Source: Neoarius graeffei (Eukaryota > Chordata > Actinopteri > Siluriformes > Ariidae). Taken from it: a DNA stretch of 64,000 bases. The notes under the pieces were generated by a model. It saw nothing but the letters and a program-made list of their open reading frames with translations. It was not told the origin of the DNA and did no database searches. Numbering within the stretch: the stretch's first letter is position 1; each line of letters opens with the position of its first letter. A program made the position numbers and the translations under genes. The DNA is taken from contig NC_083574.1 in NCBI RefSeq assembly GCF_027579695.1, positions 60,736,559 through 60,800,558 of the forward strand. The letters run 5' to 3'. Below, piece after piece: positions 1 through 9,529 of this stretch.

Positions 1-59
1 CCTCAAACAGTGTTTTGTTGGATAGTAATGTGCAATGACAATAAAGAATCTATCTATCT

Positions 60-333
60 ATCTATCTACAGATTAGAGAAGCAGCTTTTGGATAAAAGAG
101 TTGTCAATTCAATTCCCTGGACCAACAGGAATGGCTGCAGTGCCCTTGGGGTACTTCAGCCTGAGGAGGATGCTCGCTCCTGGGACCTGTGTATGAGGCT
201 GAAGATTGTTGAGCTTGAATCTGCTCGAAGGTGTAGGCATCTACATTGGTTTGGTCATGTCCAGAGAAGCAATAGCTGGAAAAATGAGATCAGTTTTCCA
301 GATGGCCTCACTCTTGCAGATGCCCATGATTGA
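60..333 (+). repeat. LINE fragment, C-terminal reverse-transcriptase-like tail
   Basis: An open frame across this stretch ends in a segment containing RCRHLHWFGHVQRSN. This resembles the R-L-R-W-F/Y-G-H-V pattern found near the C-terminus of RTE-type and related LINE polymerases. A short (TATC)n tract precedes it. There is no catalytic domain, so this can only be a 5'-truncated remnant. The similarity rests on one motif and the clade is uncertain. Confidence 0.3.
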
Positions 334-1052
334 ATAAAGTGGAGGAGGAAACTACATTCATACATTCAACATCAAACCCACTTGATGGCATTGAAAACTG
401 ACATGAGAGAGAGGACGAGCCTTTGTGATCATTCATCTCTCCCCAAATTCAAATCTCTACTTAAATCTTATCTCTTCTCTCTCTGCTATCCCTCCTCTCC
501 TGGTGACTGACAATGTAATTTTTTTCTATGCTTTGAGCTAGTCTGCAGTCTTTATATCCATGTTAATTATGGTTTTGTTGTTTTTCCTTTTCCGTGTTTC
601 TTATATTATCCCTTACAAAAAAAGAAGTTTATTCAAGTGTGCTTCTAGTATACTTCTTTTAAACTAAAAATAAGAGAGTATGTTTTCAGTTTACTTTTTA
701 TTTACTTATCAGAGATATACTTAATAAAGTTATACATACTGTAAGTATACTTGGCTTATACTGAAAAGTGTATCGAAAAGTCTAAGTATATTAAGCTTAT
801 ACTTAAAATTTTGATCAAGATATACTTAACAAAAGTGTAATAAAGTATTAAAATATTTGTGCCTTATATTTAAGTGTACTTGCCCTGTAGTTGTGCTTCA
901 GCATTGTTGACTCCGGTATGTCTGTGGTTCCATATAAGGGTTTTTGAAATTTTTTTTTTTAATTTCTCCTGAGTGGGATAATAAATTTTTTTTAATTTAT
1001 TTATTTTTCTTTCAAGCTTGGGTGTCAATTTCAGTTGCCATGTTTTTTTATT

Positions 1053-1427
1053 CTCATCTCATTATCTCTAGCCGCTTTATCCTGTTTTACAGGGTCGCAG
1101 ACAAGCTGGAGCCTATCCCAGCTGACTACGGGCGAAAGGTGGGGTACACCCTGGACAAATCACCAGGTCATCACAGGGCTGACACATAGACACAGACAAC
1201 CATTCACACTCACATTCACACCTACGGTCAATTTAGAGTCGCCAGTTAACCTAACCTGCATGTCTTTGGACTGTGGGGGAAACCAGAGCACCCGGAGGAA
1301 ACCCACATGGACACGGGGAGAACATGCAAACTCCGCACAGAAAGGCCCTCGCCGGCCACGGGGCTCGAACCCGGACCTTCTTGCTGTGAGGCGACAGCGC
1401 TAACCACTACACCACCATGCCGCCCCC
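1053..1427 (-). mobile_element. tRNA-headed SINE (Mermaid/Merou-like), full length
   Basis: On the minus strand it reads GGCGGCATGGTGGTGTAGTG then GGTTCGAACC-type promoter wording, a conserved ~300-bp body and a GATAATGAGATGAG tail. The head carries tRNA A-box and B-box-like sequence, so pol III transcription is expected. The same family recurs near 7.7, 8.7, 19.0, 24.7, 34.5 and 42.8 kb. The family name is my recollection of a fish SINE and is less certain than the SINE call. Confidence 0.7.
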
Positions 1428-1644
1428 ATTTAATACAATGTTGCTTTAAATTTTGATTTTTAAAGAAAATTAATATGTTCTTAATCCTTAGCATCTGTTG
1501 TTATTTTGTGAATTCTTACCTTTATAACTTCATTGTAACTTAAAGTACAAAACGCTTAAGTTGTCTACTGGTAGTGTACATGAGGTAAGGGTTAGGGCTA
1601 GAAAACTAATAGTAAAGCTGAAAAGCAAGAAAATAACTAAAATA

Positions 1645-1646
<2 letters not shown>

Positions 1647-1703
<57 letters not shown>
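1647..1703. repeat. (GT)n microsatellite
   Basis: About 57 bases of pure GT repeat inside the terminal-inverted-repeat element. Confidence 0.95.
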
Positions 1704-1705
<2 letters not shown>

Positions 1706-1744
1706 CATCAGCTCCTGCCTGTCGTACTTCTGTACTCCACCCAC

Positions 1745-2060
1745 ATCAGGGACTTATTACATAGATGTATATAACCAGTAACTAATAGTATATTTCCAAT
1801 ATGCTATAAAGTATACTTTAGTAAACTAAAAAGTGGACTAGAAGTGTGTAACGAGTAAACCAATAGTATATTTTCAGTATACTACAAAGTATACTTTCGT
1901 AAACTAAAAAGTGGACTAGAAGTATAAAACAAGTAAACTCATAATATATTTCCAGTATACTATGAAGTATGCTTTTGTAAACTAAAGAGTGGACTACAAG
2001 TATAGAACTAGTAAACTATTAATATATAAGTTTACTTGTACTTGTAAGTGTACTTGCAGT
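1745..2060. repeat. ~65-bp minisatellite, about four copies
   Basis: Successive units share GTAAACTAAAAAGTGGACTA followed by GAAGTATA and a CAGTATACTA-AAGTATACTT core. They recur every 60-66 bases, with divergence increasing toward the ends. It lies inside the 609-2307 element. Confidence 0.8.
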
Positions 2061-2432
2061 ACAAAAAAAAATACTAGTTGTATACTCAAAGTTTACTTCT
2101 CTTAGACTTAAAGTATACTTTTTATAAACTAAAAGTGGGCCAATTTAGTCCCAAGAAGTATTAGATTAGTTTACTTACAATTATACTGTAACTACATTGA
2201 TATCAGTATACTTGGTACACAAAAGTATACTTAAGGAAATATACTTTAACTTTACTTGAGTATACTTAATAAAATGAACTTGAAGTATACTTCTTTTTGA
2301 TAAGGGATGCCTTCTTTCAGTTGATTTGTTTGTCATTCTGTTTTGTCTTTTGGTAGTGCTATTACTCTGTAAAGCGTCCTTGGATTGGTGAAAAGTGCAA
2401 TATAAATTAAATTTGTTGTTATTCTTTGGTTA

Positions 2433-3044
2433 ACCACTTTTGAAAATGAAAACAGTCTGTTTTAAGGATGTGAGCAGTTCTAAGGAAGGGAAAACGTTTC
2501 TTGAGGCAAAGAAGCACATGATTTCTCAGTCATTTTTCTAGATTAATTCACAAAGTGCTTCATGAAGCAATACAATAAAATAGCATAAACACCATAATAT
2601 GAAGACAAACCTTGAAATAAAACACAAAAGTGTCTTGGTCTACAAGTAATACAATCCACTACATATACACAATATCAGGCAAACATGAGTCACCAAATGC
2701 AATAAAACAGGTTTCAAAGTGTTTCACAAAGAAATAAGATACAACACAATAGTTTAAGAAGAATAAAGAAATGCTATACTAATGATATCATTACACATAA
2801 ACATCATGTGGTAATACACATCCAATATTTTGCAAAGTGAAAATTCACTCTCAGTAACATGATGGATAACCCGAACAGGATAACAGATGCAAAGATACAG
2901 TTAGAAACCATAAAACAGTGATGTAACTGTAACTAAAAGGTCTATGCATTTTTGAAAACCACTTTTGAAAATGAAAACAGTCTGTTTTAAGGATGTGAGC
3001 AGTTCTAAGGAAGGGAAAACGTTTTGCTCAAATCTCCTGTTGCT
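2433..3044. repeat. Direct duplications downstream of the GPCR gene
   Basis: A near-identical ~66-base block starting CCACTTTTGAAAATG and ending GGAAGGGAAAACGTTT occurs at about 2435-2500 and 2958-3023. Directly after the second copy, 3021-3044 repeats 24 bases of GPCR coding sequence (3246-3269). The AT-rich sequence between the two blocks has no recognised gene. Confidence 0.75.
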
Positions 3045-3051
3045 AACAGCA

Positions 3052-3057
3052 TTTATT
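3052..3057 (-). terminator. Polyadenylation signal for the GPCR gene
   Basis: AATAAA on the minus strand, about 77 bases beyond the GPCR stop codon. It is the first canonical signal downstream of that gene. Confidence 0.55.
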
Positions 3058-3133
3058 GTTCACAATAACAGCACAATATCTTCCAACAGAATTTCAAGAT
3101 TATTGTGAAAAACATTTATATGCATTCAATTTG

Positions 3134-4153
3134 TTACAGTAATGTCGATGCTGTTTTCCCTTTCTTGGTAATGTCTCTTTTCTTGAAGATCCCTGATGCA
3201 ACTGCATACAGAAATGGGTTCACACAGCAATTAATTATAGAGACAGTTTTGCTCAAATCTCCTGTTGCTCTACGAATCACTTTTAGTTGAGCATAGACAG
3301 CTGGAGACGATGTCTTAGTCAGAGTAGTGGCAATGTCAAACATGTTGATGAGATGTACAGGAGTCCAGAAAAGAAAGAAGGCTGCGATGATACTGATCAC
3401 AAGCCTTCTCGTTCTCTTCTTTCTTTCTCTATTTTTTAGGGATGCAGTGTTGCTGCACTGCAACCTATTGACTCCCCTAGTACTAGTATCTCTTTGTAGC
3501 TGACTCTTGCAGATGCAGCAGTAAGATGCAGTTATCATGGTGGAAGGGAGGACATATCCAAACAGGATCTCCAACACAAGAACTGTAACCTTTCCAGAGG
3601 TTAATTCTATGGTCCTCTGGCACCTTAAAGATCCCCTCTTCAACTGAACACTTTGAATGAAAAGTACAGGTAAGGCAAAAACTGTGGCTACAATCCAGAG
3701 CCCAATTAATTGTAACTGTCTACGAGCTTTCTGCAGTCTTTCCTGTTTGCTGCGATCAGGAACTTTTGATTTAATTATGTGATAGCGATGTGCAGCCATC
3801 ATAGTCACAGTCAACACACCAGCATACATAGCACAGTAGATTAGATACATCAGAATCTTACATGACCAAAGGCCAAATGCCCATCCATGCAGCAGGCCAG
3901 AAACTCCAAAAGGAGCCAAACTGAGGACCAAAGAATCAGATATAGCCAGGTTTAGCATTAGCTTCTCAGTGAATCTCTGTTTGTTCCACTGACGAGCGAT
4001 GGTGATGATAACTGCAATGTTGCTGGGCAATCCAACCAAGCAGCACAGGCTTAGAAATACTGCAGTGCCTACCTGTTCAGAGCCCACAGTACCATTGGTG
4101 TTGACAAAGTCAGATTCAGAAGTCTGATTGATGCTAAAGTTGAGATGCTCCAT
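3134..4153 (-). CDS. ltb4r: Leukotriene B4 receptor 1-like G-protein-coupled receptor
   Basis: This encodes a 339-residue seven-transmembrane class A receptor in one exon. The open frame continues 18 codons upstream but begins with TTG; the first ATG at 4153 (MEHLNFS) is the start I choose. The short N-terminus has three N-glycosylation sequons (NFS, NQT, NGT). TM1 contains GLPSN, TM2 LNLAISDS, TM6 FFLFWTP and TM7 NPFLY. Cysteines in WSCK at the TM3 start and LRCQ in loop 2 would form the conserved disulfide. The TM3 end is HRY instead of the usual D/E-R-Y. Intracellular loop 3 is basic (RERKKRTRR). The tail ends STLL, which fits a class I PDZ ligand. TM1 and TM2 wording is closest to BLT1-type leukotriene B4 receptors, which couple to Gi in leukocytes. 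A related chemoattractant or orphan receptor is possible. The frame is intact and likely functional. Confidence 0.72.
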   Translation of the reverse strand: MEHLNFSINQTSESDFVNTNGTVGSEQVGTAVFLSLCCLVGLPSNIAVIITIARQWNKQRFTEKLMLNLAISDSLVLSLAPFGVSGLLHGWAFGLWSCKILMYLIYCAMYAGVLTVTMMAAHRYHIIKSKVPDRSKQERLQKARRQLQLIGLWIVATVFALPVLFIQSVQLKRGSLRCQRTIELTSGKVTVLVLEILFGYVLPSTMITASYCCICKSQLQRDTSTRGVNRLQCSNTASLKNRERKKRTRRLVISIIAAFFLFWTPVHLINMFDIATTLTKTSSPAVYAQLKVIRRATGDLSKTVSIINCCVNPFLYAVASGIFKKRDITKKGKTASTLL

Positions 4154-4229
4154 GGTCAAGCAATTGCACAGCCAAGAACAAACACTTTGTTTCGGATTGG
4201 AATTCAAAAGCAGAGTTGTTCCCCTTGAA

Positions 4230-4311
4230 GTTTGTGCGTATGTGGGACAATCCAGGCAACTATATAGCTGGTGTGAAACTGCTGAATAAACTTGTCTTTC
4301 AAACCGAAACT
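4230..4311 (-). promoter_or_regulatory. Probable promoter of the GPCR gene (TATA plus ISRE-like site)
   Basis: On the minus strand AGCTATATAGTT at about 4257-4270 could serve as a TATA box roughly 110 bases upstream of the ATG. At 4300-4311 CAAACCGAAACT matches the interferon-stimulated response element GAAANNGAAACT with one mismatch. Spacing is plausible for an immune-cell promoter; nothing here is experimental. Confidence 0.4.
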
Positions 4312-4563
4312 TCCTTTAAAAAATGGCCCAGGAACAAGCTGAACTAGAATGCACCTTAAAAAACCTATCTACACCTAAATGTTATTATACACATATCCAT
4401 AATTTTAATGTTTCAGATCTAAATTCAACTAATTAATTTTATTATTTATTAGTCCATTTATTCAAAACAAACTTGGTGACTATACTTTTCTAACACAGCC
4501 CTTACCATCTCTCTAATCTTCTTATTTCAGATTACAAATGGTTAGATTTATGAAGACCTGTTT

Positions 4564-4614
4564 TATATCTATCTATCTATCTATCGATCGATCGATCGAT
4601 CGATCGATCTATCT
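4564..4614. repeat. (ATCT)n/(ATCG)n microsatellite
   Basis: Tetranucleotide tract changing from ATCT to ATCG and back to ATCT, adjoining the outer inverted repeat. Confidence 0.95.
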
Positions 4615-4714
4615 ATTTTTTAGCACAAAAGTCTTTTAGCACAAGTCTTTTAACACAAATCCAAAGTCTCTTAGCACAACTCTAAGCCCTTTAGCAGAAG
4701 ATCCAAGAACACTT

Positions 4715-5537
4715 AGGCCGAATCCCATTTCACCCCTTGGACCAACCCCTTGGCCCTTCCCCTCCATTTTGCGCGTTCACGTGAAGGGGTAGGGGTATCC
4801 CAATCCCAGTTAACGCGGAGGGGTAGGGGAAGGGGGAGGGCTTCTGTACCCCTCCAAACGGAGATTTTCCTGGAGCTGACTCCGAACGAAGGGGTTTGAG
4901 TGATTTCCCACAATGCCATGCGGATTTCAGCGAGATTTCATGCGGATTTCAGAAAGATGGCGGTTCCCGCGGCGAAAGATTGTCATAAATGTATTTTCTC
5001 CATTATTTACGTGTTTTAAGTTGTTATCCAGAGGAAACACGCCGCTTGATTCGCTTTCGAGCTGAGAATGAGCAGCGATTTCTGAAATCCAAGCTGCTGC
5101 TAAAAAGCTTTGGGAGTGAGTATTGTTTTCGGTTGCTTGACTGCGTACGTTTTGTTCTGTTATTCTCGCTTTTATTGTTTACATGAGTGTTCTGACACCT
5201 CATTCTGTCGGATGTGGTGCACGAAGCGCCAAAGATATCCCATTCAGTGGTGTTAGTTAACAAATCACACCCTGCCAGCAGAGATTTCTGGTTCTGCCTC
5301 TGGCTCTGACTGTAGCGGCTGGTCGCAGCCAATGACGCATTTGGTCGCGTTTTGCTAACGTAAACGCTGACGGAGGTACGCGATGACGTATGCGATCGTT
5401 GAAGGGCTATCCCAATACGTAATGGTTGAATTTCAAGCCCTATCCCTTGTAGCTCAGTTTCAAGGGGAAGGGCCAAGGGGAAGGGGGAGGGGAAGGGGTA
5501 GGGGTAGGGGTAGAAATTAGAATTGGGATTGGGCCTT
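4715..5537. mobile_element. MITE with C/G-rich inverted ends and an exon-like Myb/SANT piece
   Basis: The left end is AGGCCGAATCCCATTTC and the right end inverts to AGGCCCAATCCCAATTC. Both ends carry GGGGTAGGGG runs. Inside, on the plus strand around 5026-5117, one frame reads PEETRRLIRFRAENEQRFLK, which resembles the start of Myb/SANT-like domains in Harbinger-type second proteins. It is followed by a GTGAGT donor-like site near 5116. The frame is not open further upstream, so this is a fragment, not a gene. Confidence 0.55.
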
Positions 5538-5653
5538 AATCTTTATTATGAATACTTACTGATCATGTTTAAAGATGTCTGATGGATTTTTTTTATGAAA
5601 GTTACTGAGATTCAGATCGAGAACGAGCAATTTTAAATAATGTTTTTTAGTAC

Positions 5654-6459
5654 GGTGGCCAGGAAGTGCAAAACAAAATTACAAAGTGTAAAACACTTTT
5701 ACATTTTATAAAACAAAATTACATTAGCAAAACACTTTTACCAAGGACAAAACAAACTTACAACTTAGAAAACAAATTGACAAGACGCGAAACACTTTTA
5801 CGAGTGCTGAGACAAATTTACAAGTGGCAGAACACTTTTACCAGTCCCGAAACAAATTTACAAATGAAAATCTTCATGGAAGGGGAATGTACCAAATGGC
5901 TCAAGTGACCTGGAAGTGACAGAGTGAGCGGTCAATTCGTGTTGTCTTCTCTGAAGTTTATGGTGACGGAACGTCGACTGTGACTGAATTATGTTTTGCC
6001 CCTTTTGTGGAAAACACAAGAACTGCTTAATGTGGTTCATGTGGACAGTCTCTAGAATTTTTAAAGGACACGGACCAGACAGAAGGACCAAGCGCATTCT
6101 GTTGGCTGTGTCCGAAATCACTTATTCACTACTCCCTACTCACTGGATAGGGAATTCTATATAGAGGACTATATTGTGTGTAGTGAGTGATTTCAGACAC
6201 AGGGAACATGAATTGACCATTCACTCTATCGTTTCCTGGCCACTGTACTTCTGGCATTTGGTACATTCTCCTTCCATGAAGATTTTCATTTGTAAATTTG
6301 TTTCAGGACTCGTAAAAGTGTTTAGCGTCTTGTAAATTTGTTTTCTAAGTTGTAAATTTGTTTTGTCCTTGGTAAAAGTGTTTTGCTAATGTGATTTAGT
6401 TTTATAAAATGTAAAAGTGTTTCGCATTTTGTAATTTTGTTTTGCATTTCCCGGCCACC
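5654..6459. mobile_element. Fold-back element with ~235-bp arms built of short subrepeats
   Basis: The left end GGTGGCCAGGAAGTGCAAAAC is mirrored by GTTTTGCATTTCCCGGCCACC at the right. Arms at about 5654-5910 and 6228-6459 are inverse copies made of alternating AAAACACTTTTAC and ACAAATTTACA units, with a ~310-bp spacer. The spacer holds the small MITE at 6106-6203. No transposase is encoded. Confidence 0.75.
6106..6203. mobile_element. ~98-bp MITE with TGTGTCCGAAATCAC termini
   Basis: Almost the whole element is an inverted repeat, from CTGTGTCCGAAATCACTTA to GTGAGTGATTTCAGACACAG, with ACTCCCTACTCA/TAGGGAATT inside. Longer relatives occur at about 15226, 26900-28243 and 36413-37242. Confidence 0.75.
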
Positions 6460-7232
6460 ATGTTTTAGCGGTTGATAACACTGAACAAAAAAAGAAATAA
6501 TGAAATCAAATATAAACATGCTGCAACAAAGTGAATTTACCTGTAAACTAGCCACAGCTTTGAGACTTGTCTTGATGATCAAACAACCCCTACATCTTAG
6601 CATAATCTCTTCTTCTTCATCTTCTTCTTGCATCATGATTGCCATTTGTTTACATATTGCAACTGTCGGTTACAAAGGAGACATGATTCTCATTTTTCTC
6701 ATTGAAATTGGTTTTTTTTTGGTTAAAGACTTTGTAGCTTTATTAGTCAAATACATACAAAAACAGCAATATGTGATATCAAATGGACTTTTAATAATTT
6801 GAGTAAGTTTTTAGGAATAGATTCCGCTCTTAGTCAGCAAAACACATGTTGTCAAGCAGGGCAAGAGACATAATCCCCTGGTTAATTAATTCGGCAAACG
6901 CATAATTATTGACAGTCAGTTGACCTATGAAAGTGCCCACAATTCAAGGTTTGTTATGGATTAACTACAAATATCCAAAGACACCAAAGAATCAGATTTT
7001 CAATCCATGTTTCAGGGATCAACAACTGATCCTTAATATGCACAGCAGCAGAAATACTGGCTTCTAGTCCCTAAGCAATTACCGTATAATAAACCCCTTC
7101 CTACATCAAGATGAGTATTTTTTCAATTATTGTGACCATAATCCAGAGTTGTGCTAAAGAACATAGAGTTGTGCTAAGAGACTTTAGAACTTGTGCTAAT
7201 ACATTTGTGCTAAAAGACTTTTGTGCTAAATA

Positions 7233-7649
7233 ACCGGATACCATATAGCTTACCAAACAGTGGTGAAAAGAGTTTATAAGTACATTAAAATTAATTGACA
7301 ACTTTTTATTGAAATGTCATTATTATATGATTTTTTTATTTGATGGTCTGGATTTTTATCCATTTAAATGTTAAATTTATTTGCTATTACCTCTGAGACA
7401 AAATGTATATACATTACTCAGTTTCATTGACTGTTAACTCTTTTCTGGGAACTTTGTGTTGTAAGCTTTATGGGGAACTCAAAAGTTTTTGTCATGAGAG
7501 GATTTCAGATAAATCACACTAAGGAAGTGGCAAAAACCTCTGTTGTCATTCTGCTGTAAAGGCAATAGTAAAACTATGCATATATAATGAATATAGTAGA
7601 ATGGGAATAAGAAAAACAGAAGCATTAATAGTTGCAGTTACATCTTCTC
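7233..7649. other. AT-rich spacer, no feature seen
   Basis: No ORF, repeat termini or regulatory sequence that I can support. Confidence 0.5.
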
Positions 7650-8306
7650 CTTTCAGTTGCTCCCGTTACAGATCACCATAGCAGATTTTCATGAGCCACA
7701 TATTTGATCTGGCATAGGTTTTTACACCAGATGCCCTTCCTAACACCATCCATCCATTATCTGTAGCCACTTATCCTGTCCTACAGGGTCGCAAGCAAGC
7801 TGGAGCCTATCCCAGCTGACTATGGGCGAGAGGCGGGGTACACCCTGGACAAGTCGCCAGGTTATCGCAGGGCTGACACAGAGACAGACAACCATTCACG
7901 CTTACATTCACACCTACGGTCAATTTAGAGCCAGCAATTAGCCTAACCTGCATGTCTTTGGACTGTGGAGGAAACCGGAGCACCCGGAGGAAACCCACGC
8001 AGACACAGGGAGAACATGCAAACTCCACACAGAAAGGCCCTCGCCGGCTGCTGGGCTCGAACCTAGGACCTTCTTGCTGTGAGGCAACAGTGCTAACCAC
8101 TACACCACCATGCCGTCCCCATTCCTAACACAACCCTCCCCAATCTATCTAGGCTTGGATAAAGCTGCATGTCATTGAACTGTGGAAGGAAGCCAGGCAC
8201 AGAGAGAATATGAAAACTCCATACAGATAGGCCCTTGTTGGCCGTGAGGCTTGAACCCAGAACCTTCTTGCTGCGAGATGACAGTGCTAACCACTGTGCC
8301 ACCTCA
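7650..8306 (-). repeat. Older SINE-like repeat interrupted by a younger SINE
   Basis: The outer repeat reads TTTTTACACCAGATGCCCTT before the insertion and continues after it as CACAACCCTCCCC and a diverged tRNA-headed body (8150-8306) ending near GTGGCACAGTGGTTAGCACT on the minus strand. The younger copy at 7747-8121 sits inside it. Confidence 0.55.
7747..8121 (-). mobile_element. tRNA-headed SINE with 10-bp target duplication
   Basis: Same family as the copy at 1053-1427. It is flanked by TTCCTAACAC at 7737-7746 and 8122-8131, a perfect 10-bp target-site duplication. This marks insertion by retrotransposition and gives exact limits. Confidence 0.8.
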
Positions 8307-8650
8307 ATAATTGCAATTACTTAGAGTTTAATAATAGATAAATTGGATGACTAGCTCAGAAAGAATAAAAACTTTTATGTATACTCATGAATCAAACTGG
8401 AGTAAGCCATTTGAGACCAATCCAAATAAAATCTCTCTCAGATTATATAAGACGGGCAATCCTTTTTGTAAGTCAATTACAAAAATAATAATAATGTTAA
8501 CCTCTGCATGTGATTGCTTTCACTATATGTATCTGTGTGTATGCCTTCTGCAATAAAAATGGTCCTGTACGAGAGACACTTGTTTCTATATTAAATATAG
8601 AATGTGTAAAAATTCAATATGACAGAAATTATAGTATTTTGTAAATATGC

Positions 8651-8651
8651 A

Positions 8652-8696
<45 letters not shown>
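8651..8696. repeat. (AAT)n microsatellite
   Basis: About 15 AAT units immediately before a SINE. The preceding 8307-8650 stretch shows no recognisable feature. Confidence 0.95.
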
Positions 8697-8697
<1 letters not shown>

Positions 8698-8699
8698 TG

Positions 8700-9082
8700 T
8701 TACCATACCAGCACTGTCACCTCACAGCAAGAAGGTTCTGGGTTTGAGCCCAGCAGCCAACGAGGGCCTTTCTGTGTGGAGTTTGCATGTTCTCCCCGTG
8801 TCTGTGTGGATTTCCTCCGGGTGCTCCAGTTGCTCCCACAGTCCAAAAACATGCAGGTTAGGCTAAGTGGTGGCTCTAAATTGACTGTGAGTGTGAATGG
8901 TTGTTTGTCTCTATGTATCAACCCTGTGATGACCTGGCAACTTGTCCAGGATGTACCCTGCCTCTCGCCCATAGTCAGCTGGGATAGGCTCTAGCTCGCC
9001 TGCGACCCTGTAGAACAGGATAAGCGGCTACAGATAATGGATGGATGGATGGATGGATGGATGGATGGATGGATGGATGGAT
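8700..9082 (+). mobile_element. tRNA-headed SINE with (GGAT)n tail
   Basis: Plus-strand copy of the same SINE family. The head has CACTGTCACCTCACAGCAAG, the body GTTTGCATGTTCTCCCCGTG, and it ends in a run of ten GGAT units at 9039-9082. The 5' first bases are degraded. Confidence 0.7.
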
Positions 9083-9084
9083 AA

Positions 9085-9268
9085 CCCAGCTTGTTAGGAA
9101 GTTGGGGTCACAGCACAGGATTAGCCATGATACAGCACCCCTTGGAGCAGAGAGGCTAAAGGGCCTTGCTCAAGGGACTAAAAGTGGCAGCTTGGCAGTC
9201 GTGAGGCCTAAACTCCAACCTTCTGATCAATAAGCCAGAGCCATAACCACTGAGCCACCGCTGTCCTG
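9085..9268 (-). repeat. Second type of tRNA-like SINE
   Basis: On the minus strand it begins GCGGTGGCTCAGTGGTTATG and contains GATCAGAAGGTTGGAGTTTA. These are A-box and B-box-like elements of a tRNA-derived head different from the Mermaid-like family. It ends at the adjoining (GGAT)n tract. Confidence 0.5.
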
Positions 9269-9483
9269 TTATAAACTATTGGATCACAGCACAGTCAAAT
9301 TCTCAAATCTCAAATCAGAAGATGCATATTATTTTTGTATAAATGCATTGACTTGGATAGCAGTTTGGGCTGTAACATGAACCATTTGTTTACATGCATT
9401 TATTCTAATACAGTATTGTTGCTAATAGTAACAGCTTATACACAGGGACTTGTATGGCAGCTGCTCCATATAATAATACTTTT

Positions 9484-9529
<46 letters not shown>

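Larger units (their letters stand above)
609..2307. mobile_element. Non-autonomous element with AGTATACTT-rich terminal inverted repeats
   Basis: The left end starts TCCCTTACAAAAAAAGAAG and the right end is the inverse, CTTCTTTTTGATAAGGGA. The interior is full of short AGTATACTT/AAGTATACT palindromes, a (GT)n tract, a SINE insertion and a ~65-bp minisatellite. No transposase is encoded, so this is a MITE-like DNA element. The superfamily is not assigned because no target duplication is clear. Confidence 0.6.
334..2425 (+). repeat. 3' tail of a non-LTR retroelement, split by an insertion
   Basis: The pieces at 334-608 and 2308-2425 read as one T-rich LINE/SINE 3' region. It ends with the common fish tail wording TCTGTAAAGCGTCCTTGG followed by GTGAAAAGTGCAATATAAAT. 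The terminal-inverted-repeat element at 609-2307 interrupts it. No ORF is present. Confidence 0.35.
4616..7232. mobile_element. Fold-back element with TTTAGCACAA arms, containing other elements
   Basis: The left arm (about 4616-4712) has repeated TTTAGCACAAAAGTC-type units. The right arm (about 7134-7232) carries the same units in inverse order and orientation, ending GACTTTTGTGCTAAAT. The two pair over about 95 bases with mismatches. The interior holds the 4715-5537 MITE and the 5654-6459 fold-back element. At 6460-7130 I see only AT-rich sequence without a gene. Confidence 0.6.

Noticed and set aside
4154-4207. 18-codon N-terminal extension of the GPCR reading frame
   Set aside because: It begins with TTG, not ATG; the first ATG is at 4153 and gives a normal short N-terminus.
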